Positions 1-14,229 of a stretch of 64,000 nucleotides of DNA are shown here, one piece after another (position 1 is the stretch's first letter; each line of letters starts with the position of its first letter). Under the pieces are notes generated by a model that was not told the origin of the DNA, did no database searches, and saw only the letters and a program-made list of their open reading frames with translations. The DNA is from Penelope pileata (taxonomy: Eukaryota > Chordata > Aves > Galliformes > Cracidae). Made by a program: the position numbers and the translations under genes. The stretch lies in contig WBMW01005465.1 in the NCBI GenBank assembly GCA_013396635.1, positions 599,700 through 663,699 of the forward strand, read 5' to 3'.

Positions 1-3000
1 GGGGGGGGGGGCTGACTTAGGTTAATTTAGTCCTCTGCACCTAAAGAGCACTCACACATTCAAGAAAACCATGTATGTCCGTGCAGAGCTAAATAGTCAG
101 CGGTATCACCTGAAGTAAGCAGAGGGAAAAGGGAGCAGTATACTCTTAAAAATTCTTGTGTCAGTGGAATGAGCTTTTCCTCACTGCAATAAAAGGATCT
201 GTTTGTAAATATTCCATGAGCCTGTGGCTGTGTTCACCAGCCAAGTTTGTCCCATCCTTTTCCAAGACATTGTAAGAAAAAACGTTACTATTTTCAAGTA
301 GGAAATTCTGTGACTATGATGTAAGAACAGATTTTTCCAGTCTGACACATGAACAAGTGCCTTCAAAGCTGCTGCACAGCCTGCTCCAGAACACTAGTTT
401 TCTATCATTTAATTATATTTCAGGTTTAAGGTCTCACGTTTGGGAAAAAAAAAAAGGCATCACAATAAAGGTGCAACCATATACAAATCTGCAACAGTTT
501 CAGTTCACAGCAGATTTTGCACATTTCCAGTTTACTGACAGAATTCAGCACACAGCCAGCATGCTTTATGTCAGCGTGTTGGAGTGCACTGGTTGCTCAC
601 CCTGTGGCATTTGCTTGGCTGGGGTCACAGTAGCTGGATGAGGAGTGCAAGTCATCAAGCCAATAGGACAAATAAGGCAATTCTGAAACTAAATTAAGTG
701 CTACTATGGGAATTTTTTTCCTAAGGATACGGGGGGTAGGGAGAAGGGAGAAGTTATGCCAAGAATGTCATCATTGCCATCTGACCTCACCACTGACAGA
801 AGTTATAATGGAAAAGTTGCACAAACAATGAAGGAAAGGAGCAATCCAGCAATGGCCAAGTACTGGGCTGAATGGCATCGTGGTTTAGAGAGACAGAGAC
901 ATGCATTTGGTAGCTGGAAGCAAAGTTTCACTGAAACTCTAAAATGCTGACTGACTGAGCCTAAACCCTTCGGAATTAATCCAGCTGCTGAAATGACACT
1001 GGAGACCAATGAAGTTTCCCTAGCTAGAAAGAAGAATAGAAAACACACAAGAAGAAGACTTTAGTTACTGAGCAGGTCTGTCTCCAATTGCAGTCTTTCA
1101 CTGCTACAAGAGGTAAACCTCAACTCCTGCTTTATAGCAGAAAAAAGAGAAACCTCTCACTAAGGTCTTAGCAATACTTCTTAGAAAAGATGTAAGCTGT
1201 ACAAAATACCCTCATAGACAAGCAAGGGTTAAATGTATCACTGGCCAAGCATGGCATGTTCTAATATTTATTGTTCAATTTTTCTGTGCTATTTTTGCCC
1301 TCCCTCCTTGATCCCCCCTGCAGAGACCATGCCTTCATTGCTGTGTATCACCTTGAACATGTTACACTATGCTCCATTTTTTTTTCCAATAATACATGAA
1401 CCCTTATCCTAGCAGTTCAAAAAAAACATTCAGGCTAGCTGGATAAAATGGAATTTTAACAACTATAAAAAAATGCCATTTGGATGGAGGAACACAGTCT
1501 AAATACAGTACAATAGTGGGTGACATTAAATATTTAACCAGTGACTAAGTCTTTCATAAACAAAGTAGTGAAAAAGGCAGTTACATTTCTATCCTTTCCA
1601 CTGAGCTTGTAAGACAGCTTTAAGTTACATTGTGTTTCTTTCACCCAAAATGCACTTGAGTGGATATGCAGCAGAGAATGCCATTTTGCAGATGTCAGGG
1701 ATCTGCTGCAGATGAGCTCAAGCAAGCGGATCAGAGCTGGATATCATGAATCATGAAAAATACTCAGAGGTGGTGCTAGAAGAAATCCCATTGTTGAGAT
1801 GCATAGAGCTTGCTTGTTGAGCTGTTCTGGAAGTGCATCTCAAGCTCCACATTTGTTTAAAATGAGCAAGCACCTCCAAATCTTTGGTATTGCTGACACT
1901 TCAATGGATAAAATCAAATAGTCTGCTCTCAACAGCGTACTGACTTCTTAGGATTATTTTTTTTGATTGCCTTTTTTTTCCTTTTTTTAAATAAAAAGAC
2001 AAAATGCAGATGGCGAGGGGATGGTGAAACATTTAATCAACTTAGAGATGCCACCCTCACGCCTTCTGTTCTAATTACCTCCAAGAAAAGTCATGGCTAA
2101 GAAAGAGGTTTACAATTAGGCTTCTCCCCCTCCAGAATCTCCATGATATTTACCTGGAGTCCCTTTTGTCTAGGGAAGGTGGTGTGAGTGCTCATGAAGT
2201 CCATGTAGGAATTGTACTTTGTGAGTTTTCTAAAGGCACAGACATTGGGCATGAAGTGAGAAGTTTACAGTACACAGGCTTTTGCTTTCTATTTGCACCC
2301 AAGAGGTAAATCTAGGATCACACAGAGTTAGAATGGTTTCTCCCCTTTTGTATATTTTGAGTCACTTTTTTCTCAATATGACCCCCACAAAATAATCAAG
2401 AACAGAAGATGAAATCACACGCATACAGAGTACACTGAGAAAAGAGCTTTGACCTGCCTGCACTGAACCAAAAAGAACTAATCAGGACATCCACAATTTC
2501 TTTAGTGCCCCTCTGCACCAAGCTCCCATAAAGCCATTGCTGCTTCTACTTACAAAGTCTAACTAAGGACTAGACTATCTTCTACCTTTTCCTGGGGAGT
2601 GAACAACAGAACAAAACAAAACCCTGCAGTGACAGAAAATAATCTCTCAGAAGACACTAATGAAATGACAGATCACCGAGATACGATGTCTCCATCTGAT
2701 CTGAAAGTGAACAAAGCCTGAATTTCTGATGCCACTGCTAATACAGCAATCACGTATGCTTAATTATAGGACTGAGAAAAACAAAAAGAAATAGTTCAGT
2801 GGAGAGTTGCTTTTAAAAAGAGAAAATGCTAGGAAGCCTGCAAACAGGAGAAGGTTGGAAATCTGCTACAGCGAATGGGTGGACAGTGTCTGGTCTCTAT
2901 CAAGAGCCCCTAATGAGCGGGGTAGGACTGGAGCATGCTGTTTTCACTGAAACAGAAGACAGGTCTCAGTGAAACTGCTCTGCAGCGAGTAGCAGTATCC

Positions 3001-6000
3001 ACCAAAGAAAGAGGAGAGATGTAATATGTCAATGAAGAAAAAAATGAATCATTGAGTAAAAGAACTGATGCTTAATATGTGGAGACATAAGCTAACTAGT
3101 GGAGTGGCCAAACTGCCTCCTATTCAAGAAGAGGTTAGGGTGTGGAAGCAGGGGGACAGCAAGAGATTAAGCTAATATAAACCCTCTAAAAGACTTGAAA
3201 GAGAGCATTGGTTGTAAAAGCTAAAGATAGAGGATCAAAAAGGAAGAAAACATAAGGCTAAACCCTTAAGTAGCTCTTATCAGAAGAGGAAAGAGCCAAG
3301 CTGCTTAATGCACAAAAGGAGAGCTAACTTCCATAGCATAAAAGCAAGGAGACTAAACCTGAAGTTGTTTATTTGCTTCTGTACTTAGTTTTTTTAAAAG
3401 GCAAACTGCTTGCTTTGAGCATTATGATTAAGCACTGTATTCACAGTCTGAATCATACCTATCTCAGGCTGCTTAAAGTAATCTGTACAGATGCAGGGCA
3501 TTCCTTGCCCCAGCACATGGTGAATCTGTAACCTGGGACTTAGGACACTTTCGCAAGTGACTCAGGTCCCCAGGTCTGTTAGTTTCAATCGAGTGGGTGA
3601 AAAAGGGGGCTCCCCCCCCAGTCAATGCTGTTCTGGGAAGAGCTGACAGCACATGGATCAGAGGCAAAAATTTCTAGTAACTACTGGTCATACTGGAGGC
3701 TCTGTGCTGGGCATCCAGTTATTGGGCACATAGTTGAACCCCAAAGCTCACAGAGCAGAACATCACAGTATTGAATGAGCTTTGGCAAAATGGACGGATG
3801 TTTCAGGATTTGCTGTTTTTTCAGTATCACTATCTTAGACAGGTTGTCTTAAAACTTTGATTTTAAATCACTTTCCATTATGAAATATTTCAAATACGCG
3901 CAACAAATTCATAAGTCACTAAGGCAACACCCACCACTAAGACAGAATGCAGCAAATGTTTAATATTAACCATAGGAAGTCAAGACATTAAGAAATATAG
4001 CTAGCTGAAGTACAGACAGGTTTCAAATAGGTGTTACATAATTATTTGTGTTTGTGCAGACCACTAAGGTAAATGCTTTCTTAAGTGGTACCATGCAATC
4101 ACCATTTGAATTCCATCAAGTCATTATCCACTATGTCCCACAGAGATAACAAAATCTCTTAAGTACTGCTATACCCAGTTCCAAGAACATGACATTTGGT
4201 TGGCATTTCAGGTCATGTATATAGAGCATTTTAAAGTCTTATCAGTTATGATGTGCACCTTTTACAGTTTCAGTATTTGTCAGCACAGCACAGATCAATC
4301 ATGAGTTGTTTCATCACCAATCTTTCCCGTAACTCAAATTTTTAACTGCTCACAGCTTTATGAAGGATTTTTCTCCCCATTCTGGATAGACTCACCATTT
4401 AAAGTCAGATTATGCCACTTACTGAATCCATATCAGATTCCACCTGGGAGAGCAAAGGGACCAGTGACACAGACTCTCCCAGGTAGGAGCCCTAATTCAA
4501 GAGCCAGCATGAGACAGGTTCAGGTGATGCACTGCCGTGAGTCCCCAGCTCTGCCTGTGTATAGATGGACTAAGTGGGGGGGAGTAGGGCTATTCAAGTA
4601 CTTACAGATCTGTAACACAGATCTACAATGGCAGTCATGCCTCCTGCCTACAGTTAGAGCTGTCTGTATCATCTCACTCCATTCTGTTGCTGTTATTTCA
4701 TATTTACAGCCTGCTTCTTCAGCTCTAATTTTTTGCTGTTACTGAAAGATACTCATGTTCATCTAATGCCTTATTTATTCCCATCATCAAATTCACTTAA
4801 GTAACAGATGGTGGTTGATGAACCCTAGAAACTTTTAACACATGCTTGTCTTGTCTGTTTCATTAATTTAAAACTAATCAATAATTTATATATATATAAA
4901 CAATTAATTCAATGTTCCTGCTGTTGTTCCTACAGCAGTACGGAATCATATAAGCCACAGGAAAAAAAGCCTCAAACACTGGGCATGCTGAGTAACTGCT
5001 CCAGTCTCCCCCTGCCAGAATAAGCACTACCTGAAAGGCTGCATTATACAAACGGTTGTTTTTGCAAGATAAATACACAACTAGAGAAAAGACCACACGA
5101 AGGTGCATATATGAAAGGCAGCATTAAGCTTTTCAGAATGAACTCCGGGTATCCTAAGATTTACCACACTACAAGTCTCATAAAGTGAGCCAGAAGGAGG
5201 GACTGGATTTAGAGGCATGGCCAGGTACAACTGATGATTCACTGAGGATTTTCAGGAAGAGAAAGGGGGAAAAAAAAAAAAGCAAAAACCCCCTTGTCCT
5301 TCAGGAACAGTTTCCTGCTATCATAGGGTTAAGGAGAAATCTTTGCTCAGTGTTGTGAGTCCTTAAGTTATTTTCTCTAAAAAGTCTGCATAATTAAGGC
5401 TGGCCTTGGTTGGCCTTCCAGCAACTACTGTAGCCGCTCCACTGGTTTCACACAGCTGGAGCAATGTTTACAGCAGTTGAAGAGCTGAACTCTTCTCAGA
5501 ACATGGTGGGTGGGCTGGGAACAGTAGGCACAAAGTGTGCTCACACTGCACAGCAGCAAACTGTGTATTCACCAACATCGGCACCCAATCCTCTGCTCTG
5601 AGCTGGTAAGAAATGTTTAAAAGCCAAACTATGTATCTCAGTTTGTGAGGCATCCCTTGATACCTTCTATAAATATCTTCCCATCAACATGTCCTCCCAG
5701 AAACGTCCATTAGACTGCTCTTACAGCAGTGCAGAAAGGCTTGATTATAAAGCTCCACATTAGCAATCTTTTAGCAAATGCTACAGTAAGATAAATGCAA
5801 AGGCACTTTTTGAAAGGGAGGAATGTTTTCCCATCATGAAGAATTATCAAGAGAACATTATCTTCAGTACTTTAATACATTTGATTCAAAAGATTACATG
5901 TGTGGTTTGCCATTTGGTCAGAAATAGACTACATTTACTGTATTTGCCTAGAAAACATTTTTTAGAGTTAATTCTTTGTGCCTGTAAATGAAAGCCTGAA

Positions 6001-7604
6001 CAATTTATGTAGGAGGGAAAAGTCAAGAAAATGAGAAAAATCACAAGTTACTGATCTTGTTGAGTGTCGAGATACTATGTGACAAATTGCTTGAGCATGT
6101 AAACAAAGGTAATTCTAAACTAAATGCTTCAAATGTACCCAACTTGTAAAACAAAAACTAGATGAGCTCCTTTTACACGTGAAGCTTAGATCTGGGGAGT
6201 ATCATAGGAAACCTGGGCCACAATTGCTCGTTTTGAGCAGAAAGTTGACCTACGCTACTTGTGCAATCCATTCAGAGAACGGTTCAAGAGAAATCGGGCA
6301 ACGTAACTTGATACAAACCTTCTTGCTATGCAGAGGTTCCTAAGGGTCCACTGTACAGAAGTGGGCCATGCTCTAAAAAGGGAACATACAAAGAACAGGG
6401 CAGAGAAACGTGAGACCCTCAGATGTGAAACATCACTCAGGCTGTGTACAAAGAAGTTATGCAAATAACTCGAGGAGCTTCTCATAGGCAAAGGTAGGGC
6501 AAAAGCTTTCCCTTTGCACCAATTTTACTATATCTTCCTTGGTATAAACCGCCACTTCCATCATTGTATCAGAAAACAAGCAAACCAACCAACAACCATT
6601 TTTATTCCTTTTAGTGCTGAAAAGCTGCCACAGTGACAGGGAGCAGTTTGGGCTGTCTTCCACATCCATCATGGCCAACTAATTGCAAACCTTACCATTG
6701 GTGAGGAAGAACAAGTTCCAGATCTTAGATTTCATTTGTGAAAAAACATCTCATTGTAATCCTATCAAATTTCATTGAATTGACTGAGGTAGCAAGTATG
6801 AAGCTTTATTTAATTTCTAAACAATGACAGCAGAATCCATTTGAGAGAAGAGTGGATAACTGGTACTCTAACATTGCATCTTCCAGAGACACATTCTCAT
6901 GCTAGTTACTCTTCCGCATAGCACAGCTGCTTGCTCACAATGCTAACCAAACAATGTGCACCTGCAAAGCCCTGTTTGTTACTTACAGCAAGAACATTAC
7001 TGAAAAGCTGATCTCTTCACTATCGATGCTCACCAGTTGATTTGGGGGACTACGGAGTGTTTCTAATCAGAATATTCAGAAACACCCTATATTTTATGTG
7101 GGTAAAAAAACAAAAATGAATGATAAACCACAGTCTTATTTTTCCTGGGTACACTGAACAATAGAGAAAAACATTCAAGTGCATGGGGGGAGGGCAGTGG
7201 TTTTGAGCATTCAGGAAAAAAATGCAAGACCTCTTACACAAAGAGTTTGTAGAGTTTGATTTTTAGTGGCACAGTCTGTTAAACAGCAAGTGCATTTGTC
7301 CTGCACGTTTCACAAATTTTATACCTACAGCTGATGGGAGACAGAATATGTCTGAAGTTAGCAACGGTAGGTAGGAACAAGAAATTCTGAAGACACGCTG
7401 TGCTTGCTAAGTGGAATTCAAAAGCCGCTCATTGATTTTAATAGCTTTTCTAAAGATGTTGACTTAAGTGCCAGGGTTACAAATTTGAGGGTGCTTAGAT
7501 CCAAGGATGTCTGGTTCTTTACCAGCTCCATAATTATACCTTGAGCAAAATTATGTGCTTTTACAGTGACCTCAATACAAATATTACATGTTCCCTCTTG
7601 CTAA

Positions 7605-7670
7605 ATAAGCCTTGTTTTACAGCTGTGAAAACTGAGGTGCTGGCACAAGCAAAGCAATTCCTTAGCCCTT
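7605..7670 (+). mobile_element. Possible ancient MIR-type SINE core
   Basis: TTTTACAGCTGTGAAAACTG followed by AGGTGCTGG resembles the MIR core TTTTACAGATGAGGAAACTG. MIR copies are shared by amniotes and usually this degraded. Short match, so tentative. Confidence 0.4.
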
Positions 7671-8384
7671 TCTTTGTATTCCAAATCCAATTTCCTATTC
7701 TGTATCTAAAGGCTAACCCTTCTTTTATGCTCAATGACAGGCACACAACCAACAGACTGTGATCATATCCAGCAACCTTTCCCCAACTTTGGTTTATCTT
7801 GACTGTCTCAGAACATCTAGAGTCCATCATTTTATACTCAGCTGTGACTGCAGCTCATGAGACCAACAACTCAAGCAGAACCACCTCTATCCTCTAACCA
7901 CATCCCTGTCTGTCCAGTTTTTTGACTTAACTACACACAGTGCTGCTGAGGCTATGGCACTGGCAGTTCCAGAGCTACCTGGCTCAAAGCTACATTCGTT
8001 GAATCTATGAAGTGCTTTGATGAGTTCTCCTCACCTTCACTGCTCCAGAACTATCCCAGGAATAGCCTCTTAGCAGGAATGCCCTTTGTCTCCACCTCAT
8101 CCCATCCCACCCAGAGTATTGGCTAAGACTGCAGGCTGCCTCCTCAGCATATTCCCATCCTGCTTTTCCTGTTCAAAACAGGTCAGAAAAATCACACCAC
8201 TTTCTAAATCCTTAGAGGAGAGATGTTAATCTCTGTATCACTAGTCAAACTAATCTAGTCATTACAGACCTTCAAAAGGCCACAACATCCAAAACTGAAC
8301 TTCCTGTTACTGAAAGGTCTTTAGGTCCGCTTCAGTTTCAAGTTGCTGCACTACAACATCACTATTCTCAATCCTCAGACTCGC

Positions 8385-8391
<7 letters not shown>

Positions 8392-8414
<23 letters not shown>
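8392..8414. repeat. Poly(A) run, 23 bases
   Basis: Uninterrupted A run in the left flank. No recognisable SINE or retrocopy body precedes it. Confidence 0.95.
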
Positions 8415-8415
<1 letters not shown>

Positions 8416-11400
8416 TGCCAGCTGGATGATCTCCTGGTGCTAGTGAACAGAGTGGGAAGAAAACCCTCAATATTGCCTCCACTGCATTCCAGACGTCCCC
8501 CATTGCTAGCAGACTGGCTCTGGGTAATGCCATCAGCAGCATCCAGGCCCACAGCACTGTGAGACTTTCTTTTCCAAACCAGCTCCAAAGATGTCGTCAG
8601 AACCTGAAATTTCAGAATCTCTTATTTTTCAGACTTACTTTTAGCTAAGTAAGATTAGGTTACTCTGAGGAAAACATTGCCATGCTGTAATCTCTCACTC
8701 ACCGATATCTCTTAGCTGAACAAAAAGAAATATTAAGTTTAGAGATAAGCAGAAGTTGTATTTCCTTGAACACATGGAAGCTGCCATCACAGTAAGATTT
8801 TTCCTCCTTACAAGCAAGAGAAATGGCCTGTTGTTCACAGCAGCATAGCTGGGTGTAATTCTAACTTCTCACTGCCTGCTCAGGATGTGTCTGCTTCCAG
8901 CCTGCAGACCAGCATCTAGCCTGCCCTGCAGGTAGCATCACCAATTGATGTCCTTGGCTCGATGAATCATTTTAGAAGTATCTAAGAGGTAAATTGCACG
9001 CATAAAACATACAGCACTGTAAGTGATCTTGCAACTTTATACTCATCAGGCATAGATCACATCACTTCAAGTAAAAACTGAGACAAATTGTCAAAAATTG
9101 ACATTTTAATGCTTTTGCTGCTGCTAATATTAAATGTAATTTGTGTGGATTTTCACGCTGAAGTTATGATTGTAGGAAGACTGCGTTGCATCCGACAGAA
9201 GACAGACATACAAGGTCCAAGGGGACTAAGACCCATGCTTTCAGATCACGTTGAAGAACTCACTGGATTGAGCTGTAGCAACAAATGTTACGCTTGAGCT
9301 GAGACCCAGGCCCCTCCTCTCTTATCCTCTGCTGCCCTGGCTGGAGGCTAGGAAGCACCTATTGCCAGCCCTCGCCTCCCTCTGTTCAGGGAGGCACAAA
9401 GACTGGCTGTGGCCTGTCTGCCATCCACGGAGACAGCAGTACACACCCAGACCCAGGATGACGCAGCCCTAACAGCAAAATAGTACAGAAAATATTAGGA
9501 AAAGATCCTACTCCTTCTGACATGCATGCTAGCGCTAGCTTTCAACCTATCAAAGAAATTGTTTTGCTACTCTATAGCCTGGAAATACGTTTCCTCCATT
9601 TTGCTCTTAAATACTTTTAATATTTTTCTTTTAAAAACACCCGGAGTAAAGACTTTGAAGCTTTATGCACACAAACACATATTCTAAAAGGTACGTTTGC
9701 ACGAATTTGAAGTGTCCTGAATTATTTTAAAAGGGAATATACACATGCTAGTGAGCCACGGAAGTAGCACCTTAACTTTCCTCCCCAGCAAGCAGAAAAT
9801 TAAGTGCTGATAGCAGGTGATGATTACAGCAAACAAGGGCAAAACTTTCAAGAGCTGCAATGTTCTAACAGCCAAGCCAGAAGGAGAGGACCAGTACAAG
9901 AAACTGATACAAAGGAGAACAACTCCACATCAATCAGTTCTAGTGCAAAAGGTGCTCTCCCAAAATAAAAGCGATGCAGGATGTTGACATTGTTGCTTAT
10001 TGCAAAATTATTGTTAAAAGGGAAAACAAAAACAAACCCAACAACAATCACATTGTAAAAGAAGTAAAATACCCTGATGAATGTTCCCAGGCTTTTGACT
10101 GGTATAAGCAAAACAGAATTTTTGTTCTATTGGTACGCTGTTAATCCACAGTAAGAAATTTGAGTAACCATACCCTAGCTACACTTATGGAGGATGGCAA
10201 GGAGGGAAGCACAGGACAGGTCACCACAGCATTTTAGAACTAGAATTTCTAATGACAGAGGTGACAGTTTGATATGCTTTCACTCAAAAAATGCACCTTG
10301 CAAATGAGCTTTCTGTCGATTTTAAAAAATGAAGCACAGTTCTTTTATAAAGCTCACTCCAAGTGCTAATGATTTTTTCCTCATAGTTCTATTGTTATAT
10401 TCACAATTGAAATGAGTTATAAATACTTTATTTATTATTGAGCTGTGTGGGAAGCAATGTTTCCACAATGACAAGGATATTCCTCAACACAGGGAATACT
10501 TCGAAGCAACCAGAAGCCCGTGAAAACAACTGAGGTGTTTGAAGCTTGAGAGATGTGGGACAGGGTGTTGGCTTTTTTAAAGATAGGACAACTATTGATA
10601 AACCACTGCCCTTTCTCCCCTTCCCAATTATTCCTATTTTCACAGAATTCTCTCTTGAACAAATGAGGCAGCCTCAAAATACAGGAAGTGTTAGAGCAAC
10701 ACTAGGAACCCCTCCCAACATTCATAGCCCCTCTTTCTATACAATGCATGCACTTTCCTCTGAGTGACTGGCACGCACAACATCCCCTACACAGAGCATT
10801 TCTGTCAGCTCATGGTGCTCAACCAGAGGAAATAACCAGAGATGTATTTGTACATTTCAAAGCAACTCCGTCAAATACCAGTGAATGAACCGTTCTAGGC
10901 ACACAGCTACACTGCCAGCAAGGAAGCTCACAGCCCCCCCACGCATTTGCATTTCAGTGCGCTCCTTGCAAAACCTGATCGAAAGGGGACACCTACTGGC
11001 AGCACAGCTTAGGGCAGGCAGCAAACACCAAAGTATCAGTTCAACGGTTACAGTACCAAACCAGAAACCTGCTGATGCCCTTGAGAAATTTAGGAGCTCC
11101 TACACCTGTCACTAAGTAAAAGCAATAGGGACGCACCAACGTAAGTAGTAGAATTAGCGGAGTTATTCAAAGCAAGCCTAGATTAACCCATCATCATTTT
11201 TGAGTATGTATATTGTCCAACTGGATATCCATCTAATCTACTGCTCGTCACCTTATTCTACAGAAAAAAGAAAAATCATAACTCCCATTTATTTTGGTTT
11301 TACTTTTAGTAAAACAACCAACAAACAAAAAACAACAGTATGTAACAAGTAGATCTAAATATCAAAGTTTCAAGTTGACCTCAGGCAGACCTCAACACAT

Positions 11401-12499
11401 ACAAGGAGAGATTTCTGCTTTAGGCTATTTCATGCCACCGTTAGATGCAACCAACTTTCAGGAGATACTTTGTCAGCCTCAAAACTTATTGCTATGGACT
11501 TTGCCAAAGACACATCTCTACGAGACAGGATGCAACTGGTTAAACAGCAAGAATTCTGATTTAATGGAATGAAAAAACACAAATACCATTTCAAAAATCA
11601 AAGATTTTCACTGGCAATCATTTTTTGAACATATCTTAGTTCACATAAACAAGTGTAGGAGCTTGCTCTGCTGATGAAGAAATTCCAACACAGAACACCT
11701 GATCCAGAACCACAGCTGCAACCATTAAAACAGGGAACAGCCTTTGCAGGCTCTTCAGTCTGTCTCAAGTAACAAGAATAAGCCATCTCCTGAAACTGGA
11801 GAGGAATACATCAAGGGATGACCAACATATAAATAATTTCCAGGTAAAATTATCAGAACGGGAATATACGAGTAAAGGGATTATCTCAAAACCAGCATTA
11901 TCAGAAGCATGAAATGATGAGACAAAGAAATACCAACAATGTTAATGCTGTCCTTCAGCTACGTAACACTGCACTACGAGCACAGCTAAGGCATTTTGCT
12001 AGGTGTAGGCACCAAACAAACATTTCCAAGAAACACATTTTGAGTCTGAACACAAATGACACTTCCCAGATAACAGCAGCAGTTAAAACACAGTTCTTTT
12101 CCAAACTCTACATCTTTCTCCCCAGTGAAACATTTGAAGTTTAACATTTTCAATATTTTTCTTACTTCATTAAACCATATGCACATAAAAACAGTAATCT
12201 CCTTAATAACTCCCGCACAATGCAACAGGTCTAAAAACTCAATTGTACGGAACAAATGTGTTCACCAAAGAGCAGAAAACATATTTAGGCCTTACCCTGA
12301 GCTCCCAGCCTTCTCCTGCGATGTCAGCCATCAGCTGCGATGAAAGCATTCACGTTCCATTTGCAAAGAGCTCCTGGATGGGAAATCCAGCTCCTCAGCT
12401 CTAAAGCCCCTACTGCCAAACCATGCAGTAAGCAGCAGGTCAGGCACTCAGTCTGAGCTGAGGTGATAAAGACCTTTTTAGCACGGTCCTGGCAGCACT

Positions 12500-13170
12500 T
12501 CTGGTGCACGCTGCTCCCAGAAGCACACCCGGACCTGCAGGCCTCCTGCCGCACCTGAGGGCTCCCGCTCACTTTGTAGCTGCCCCCTCACAGCCCCTCC
12601 CCCGGCTCAGGGCACGCTGCCCTCACAGCTGGGCCACACAGCCACGGGACAGCCTGCAGGCTGTGCTCCAGGCCAGCACAGGAGGGCTGGGGATTTGTTC
12701 CTTACAATTCCAGAAAACTTCACGTACTAGAGGCAAACGTGCAGCATCATCGGGCAAACGGGGGGAAGACACCTGGAGTTTCTTTCAGATGGGGACACAG
12801 CAGAGGGAGGCTGATGTGGCTGAGGAAGGTCAGCACAGCTCCCTGCAGTTCCTCGTGCCTCCTCAGGGCAGCCACCTCGGAAAGGAGGTGCCAGGGCCTG
12901 AAGGCCTCCTTTGTATTGAATTGCATTTGCTTTTGGCTGAGCAGCCTGACCCAGGGCCGAGAGCAGCCGCCAGGGCGGGGGGGAGCCGGGCACCGCTGTC
13001 GCGAAGGGGTCGCGGGGCTGAGGGGAGTAACGGTCAACGGAGCTGACTGACAGCCGCGCGCAGTAACGGTCAACGGAGCCGCCGGCCGCGCGCAGTAACG
13101 GCCACAACCGCTCCCCCCGCGCAAGGGCACCAGCAGCGCAGCGCTGCCCCTGAGGCTCCCACACATTGCG
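12500..13170. promoter_or_regulatory. GC-rich, CpG-containing island with repeated MYB-type sites
   Basis: This block stands out from AT-rich surroundings; CpG density is highest at 12950-13150. The unit AGTAACGGTCAACGGAGC occurs at 13026-13043 and 13062-13079, with a third partial copy (AGTAACGG) from 13094, each preceded by GCCGCGCGC or similar. AACGG/CCGTTA is the MYB recognition core. The block looks like a promoter about 1 kb beyond the ESRP2 poly(A) site. Both strands have long open frames here, but they are GC-driven and match nothing I know. Confidence 0.5.
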
Positions 13171-14229
13171 TCGAGAGTTTTGGTTCAAACACTGGAGAAA
13201 AATAAAAATTGCCTTTTACTCAGAGGGTCCGTTGTTTATTCTTTTGCTTTTTCTTCAACACAACCGAGGAAGCTCCGGGTAAGGGCAGGTCCCTCACCTG
13301 GGGACAGTGCTGCCACTGCCCTGGCCCTCTGTGTATTCAGCACAGAGCCCAACTTCACGCCCTGCCCAGGAAGGAGAGCATGTAAAAACAATGGAAGGAG
13401 ATGATTTTAAGTAGATGAAGCATAATTGTAGCTAACAAACAGCACACATTTTATGTAGGGTATAAAGAGAAAAAACAAGACTTTTCAACTGATTGCAAAG
13501 ATGTGGTCAAGTGGACCTGGCAGAATGTATCAGTGTAACAAATGGACTGGGGTACAGCTCAGAACAGGGACCACCAACATTTGTAGAAAGTAGAACTGTT
13601 CTCCTCAAAACACATGGAGAATCTTGACTACCATGGTGCAGTCCTATCTAGTATGAGATTTTTTCAGTCTTAAGGTTTGGAAACACACTGGTGCTAACAG
13701 TCCCACTTTGAAGTATTGCCACCTGCCTGCTGCAACACCTCAAAAGTGGGAGGTTCTAATGATGAAATAGCATAAGGCACGGGATGGTTCTGACTGAAAC
13801 ACACCCAATTACCTTAATCAGACATCCTCCTCCCCTTTGTTTTTACTACAGAAAGGTTATCTAGCTCTGTCATGATGAATGTAGCACTTTGGGTTGCACA
13901 GAAAAGAGAATGACCCATTTGTCATTGAAACCCAGAGGTGAACACAAATTCAACACTTAATTTCCTCTGGCACCAGCATGAGTGAGCTAGGTATATAAAT
14001 TTACATCACCCTGACTAAAAAGTGTTCCACCAGAAGAGAAATATTTATCATAGACACTTCTGACTTACCAGAACATTAATGAAACAACAAGCCCCTACGT
14101 ACACCTCACAGGATACACATGTTCACCTAAATCTAGAGGGAAGAGGAAAAACAGACAGAAGTTCATTTATCAGAAAATGCCCTACGAAATTACATTGAAA
14201 CAAGGTGTAAGTTACTTTCAAAAGCCAAC
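13171..14229. other. Interval between CpG-rich island and ESRP2 poly(A) site
   Basis: About 1 kb of ordinary AT-rich sequence. A donor-like CCGG|GTAAGG sits at 13276-13285 on the plus strand, possibly the end of a first exon starting in the CpG-rich island. Otherwise I see nothing. Confidence 0.4.

Larger units (their letters stand above)
1..12499. other. Left flank, no gene identified
   Basis: AT-rich DNA with many stops in all frames. It begins with an 11-base G run. I checked for the 3' end of NFATC3, which adjoins ESRP2 in mammals, and saw no coding part of it. Contents worth naming are the MIR-like core (7.6 kb), the poly(A) run (8.4 kb) and one exon-like frame at 2154-2229. Short frames near 6.5 kb and 3.5 kb match nothing I recognise. 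Confidence 0.5.

Noticed and set aside
587..690. Possible last exon on the minus strand after TTTCAG near 683, reading CPIGLMTCTPHPATV
   Set aside because: It has one good acceptor and a stop, but no recognisable protein, no linked upstream exon and a composition close to chance.
6255..6678. Minus-strand frames with KEDIVKLVQRES near 6.5 kb
   Set aside because: They looked like a possible transposase or host-gene remnant, but I could not place them in any family and no splice sites or repeat ends flank them.
12504..13188. Long open frames (up to 180 codons) on both strands over the CpG-rich island
   Set aside because: Frames are open on both strands at once, which is typical of GC-rich DNA with few stops. 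The translations are low in structure, and the tandem repeat is translated as repeats. No family match.
1..14229. 3' end of NFATC3, tail-to-tail with ESRP2 as in mammals
   Set aside because: No large plus-strand coding exon and no recognisable NFAT C-terminal residues are present. It may lie outside the window or the order may differ in birds.
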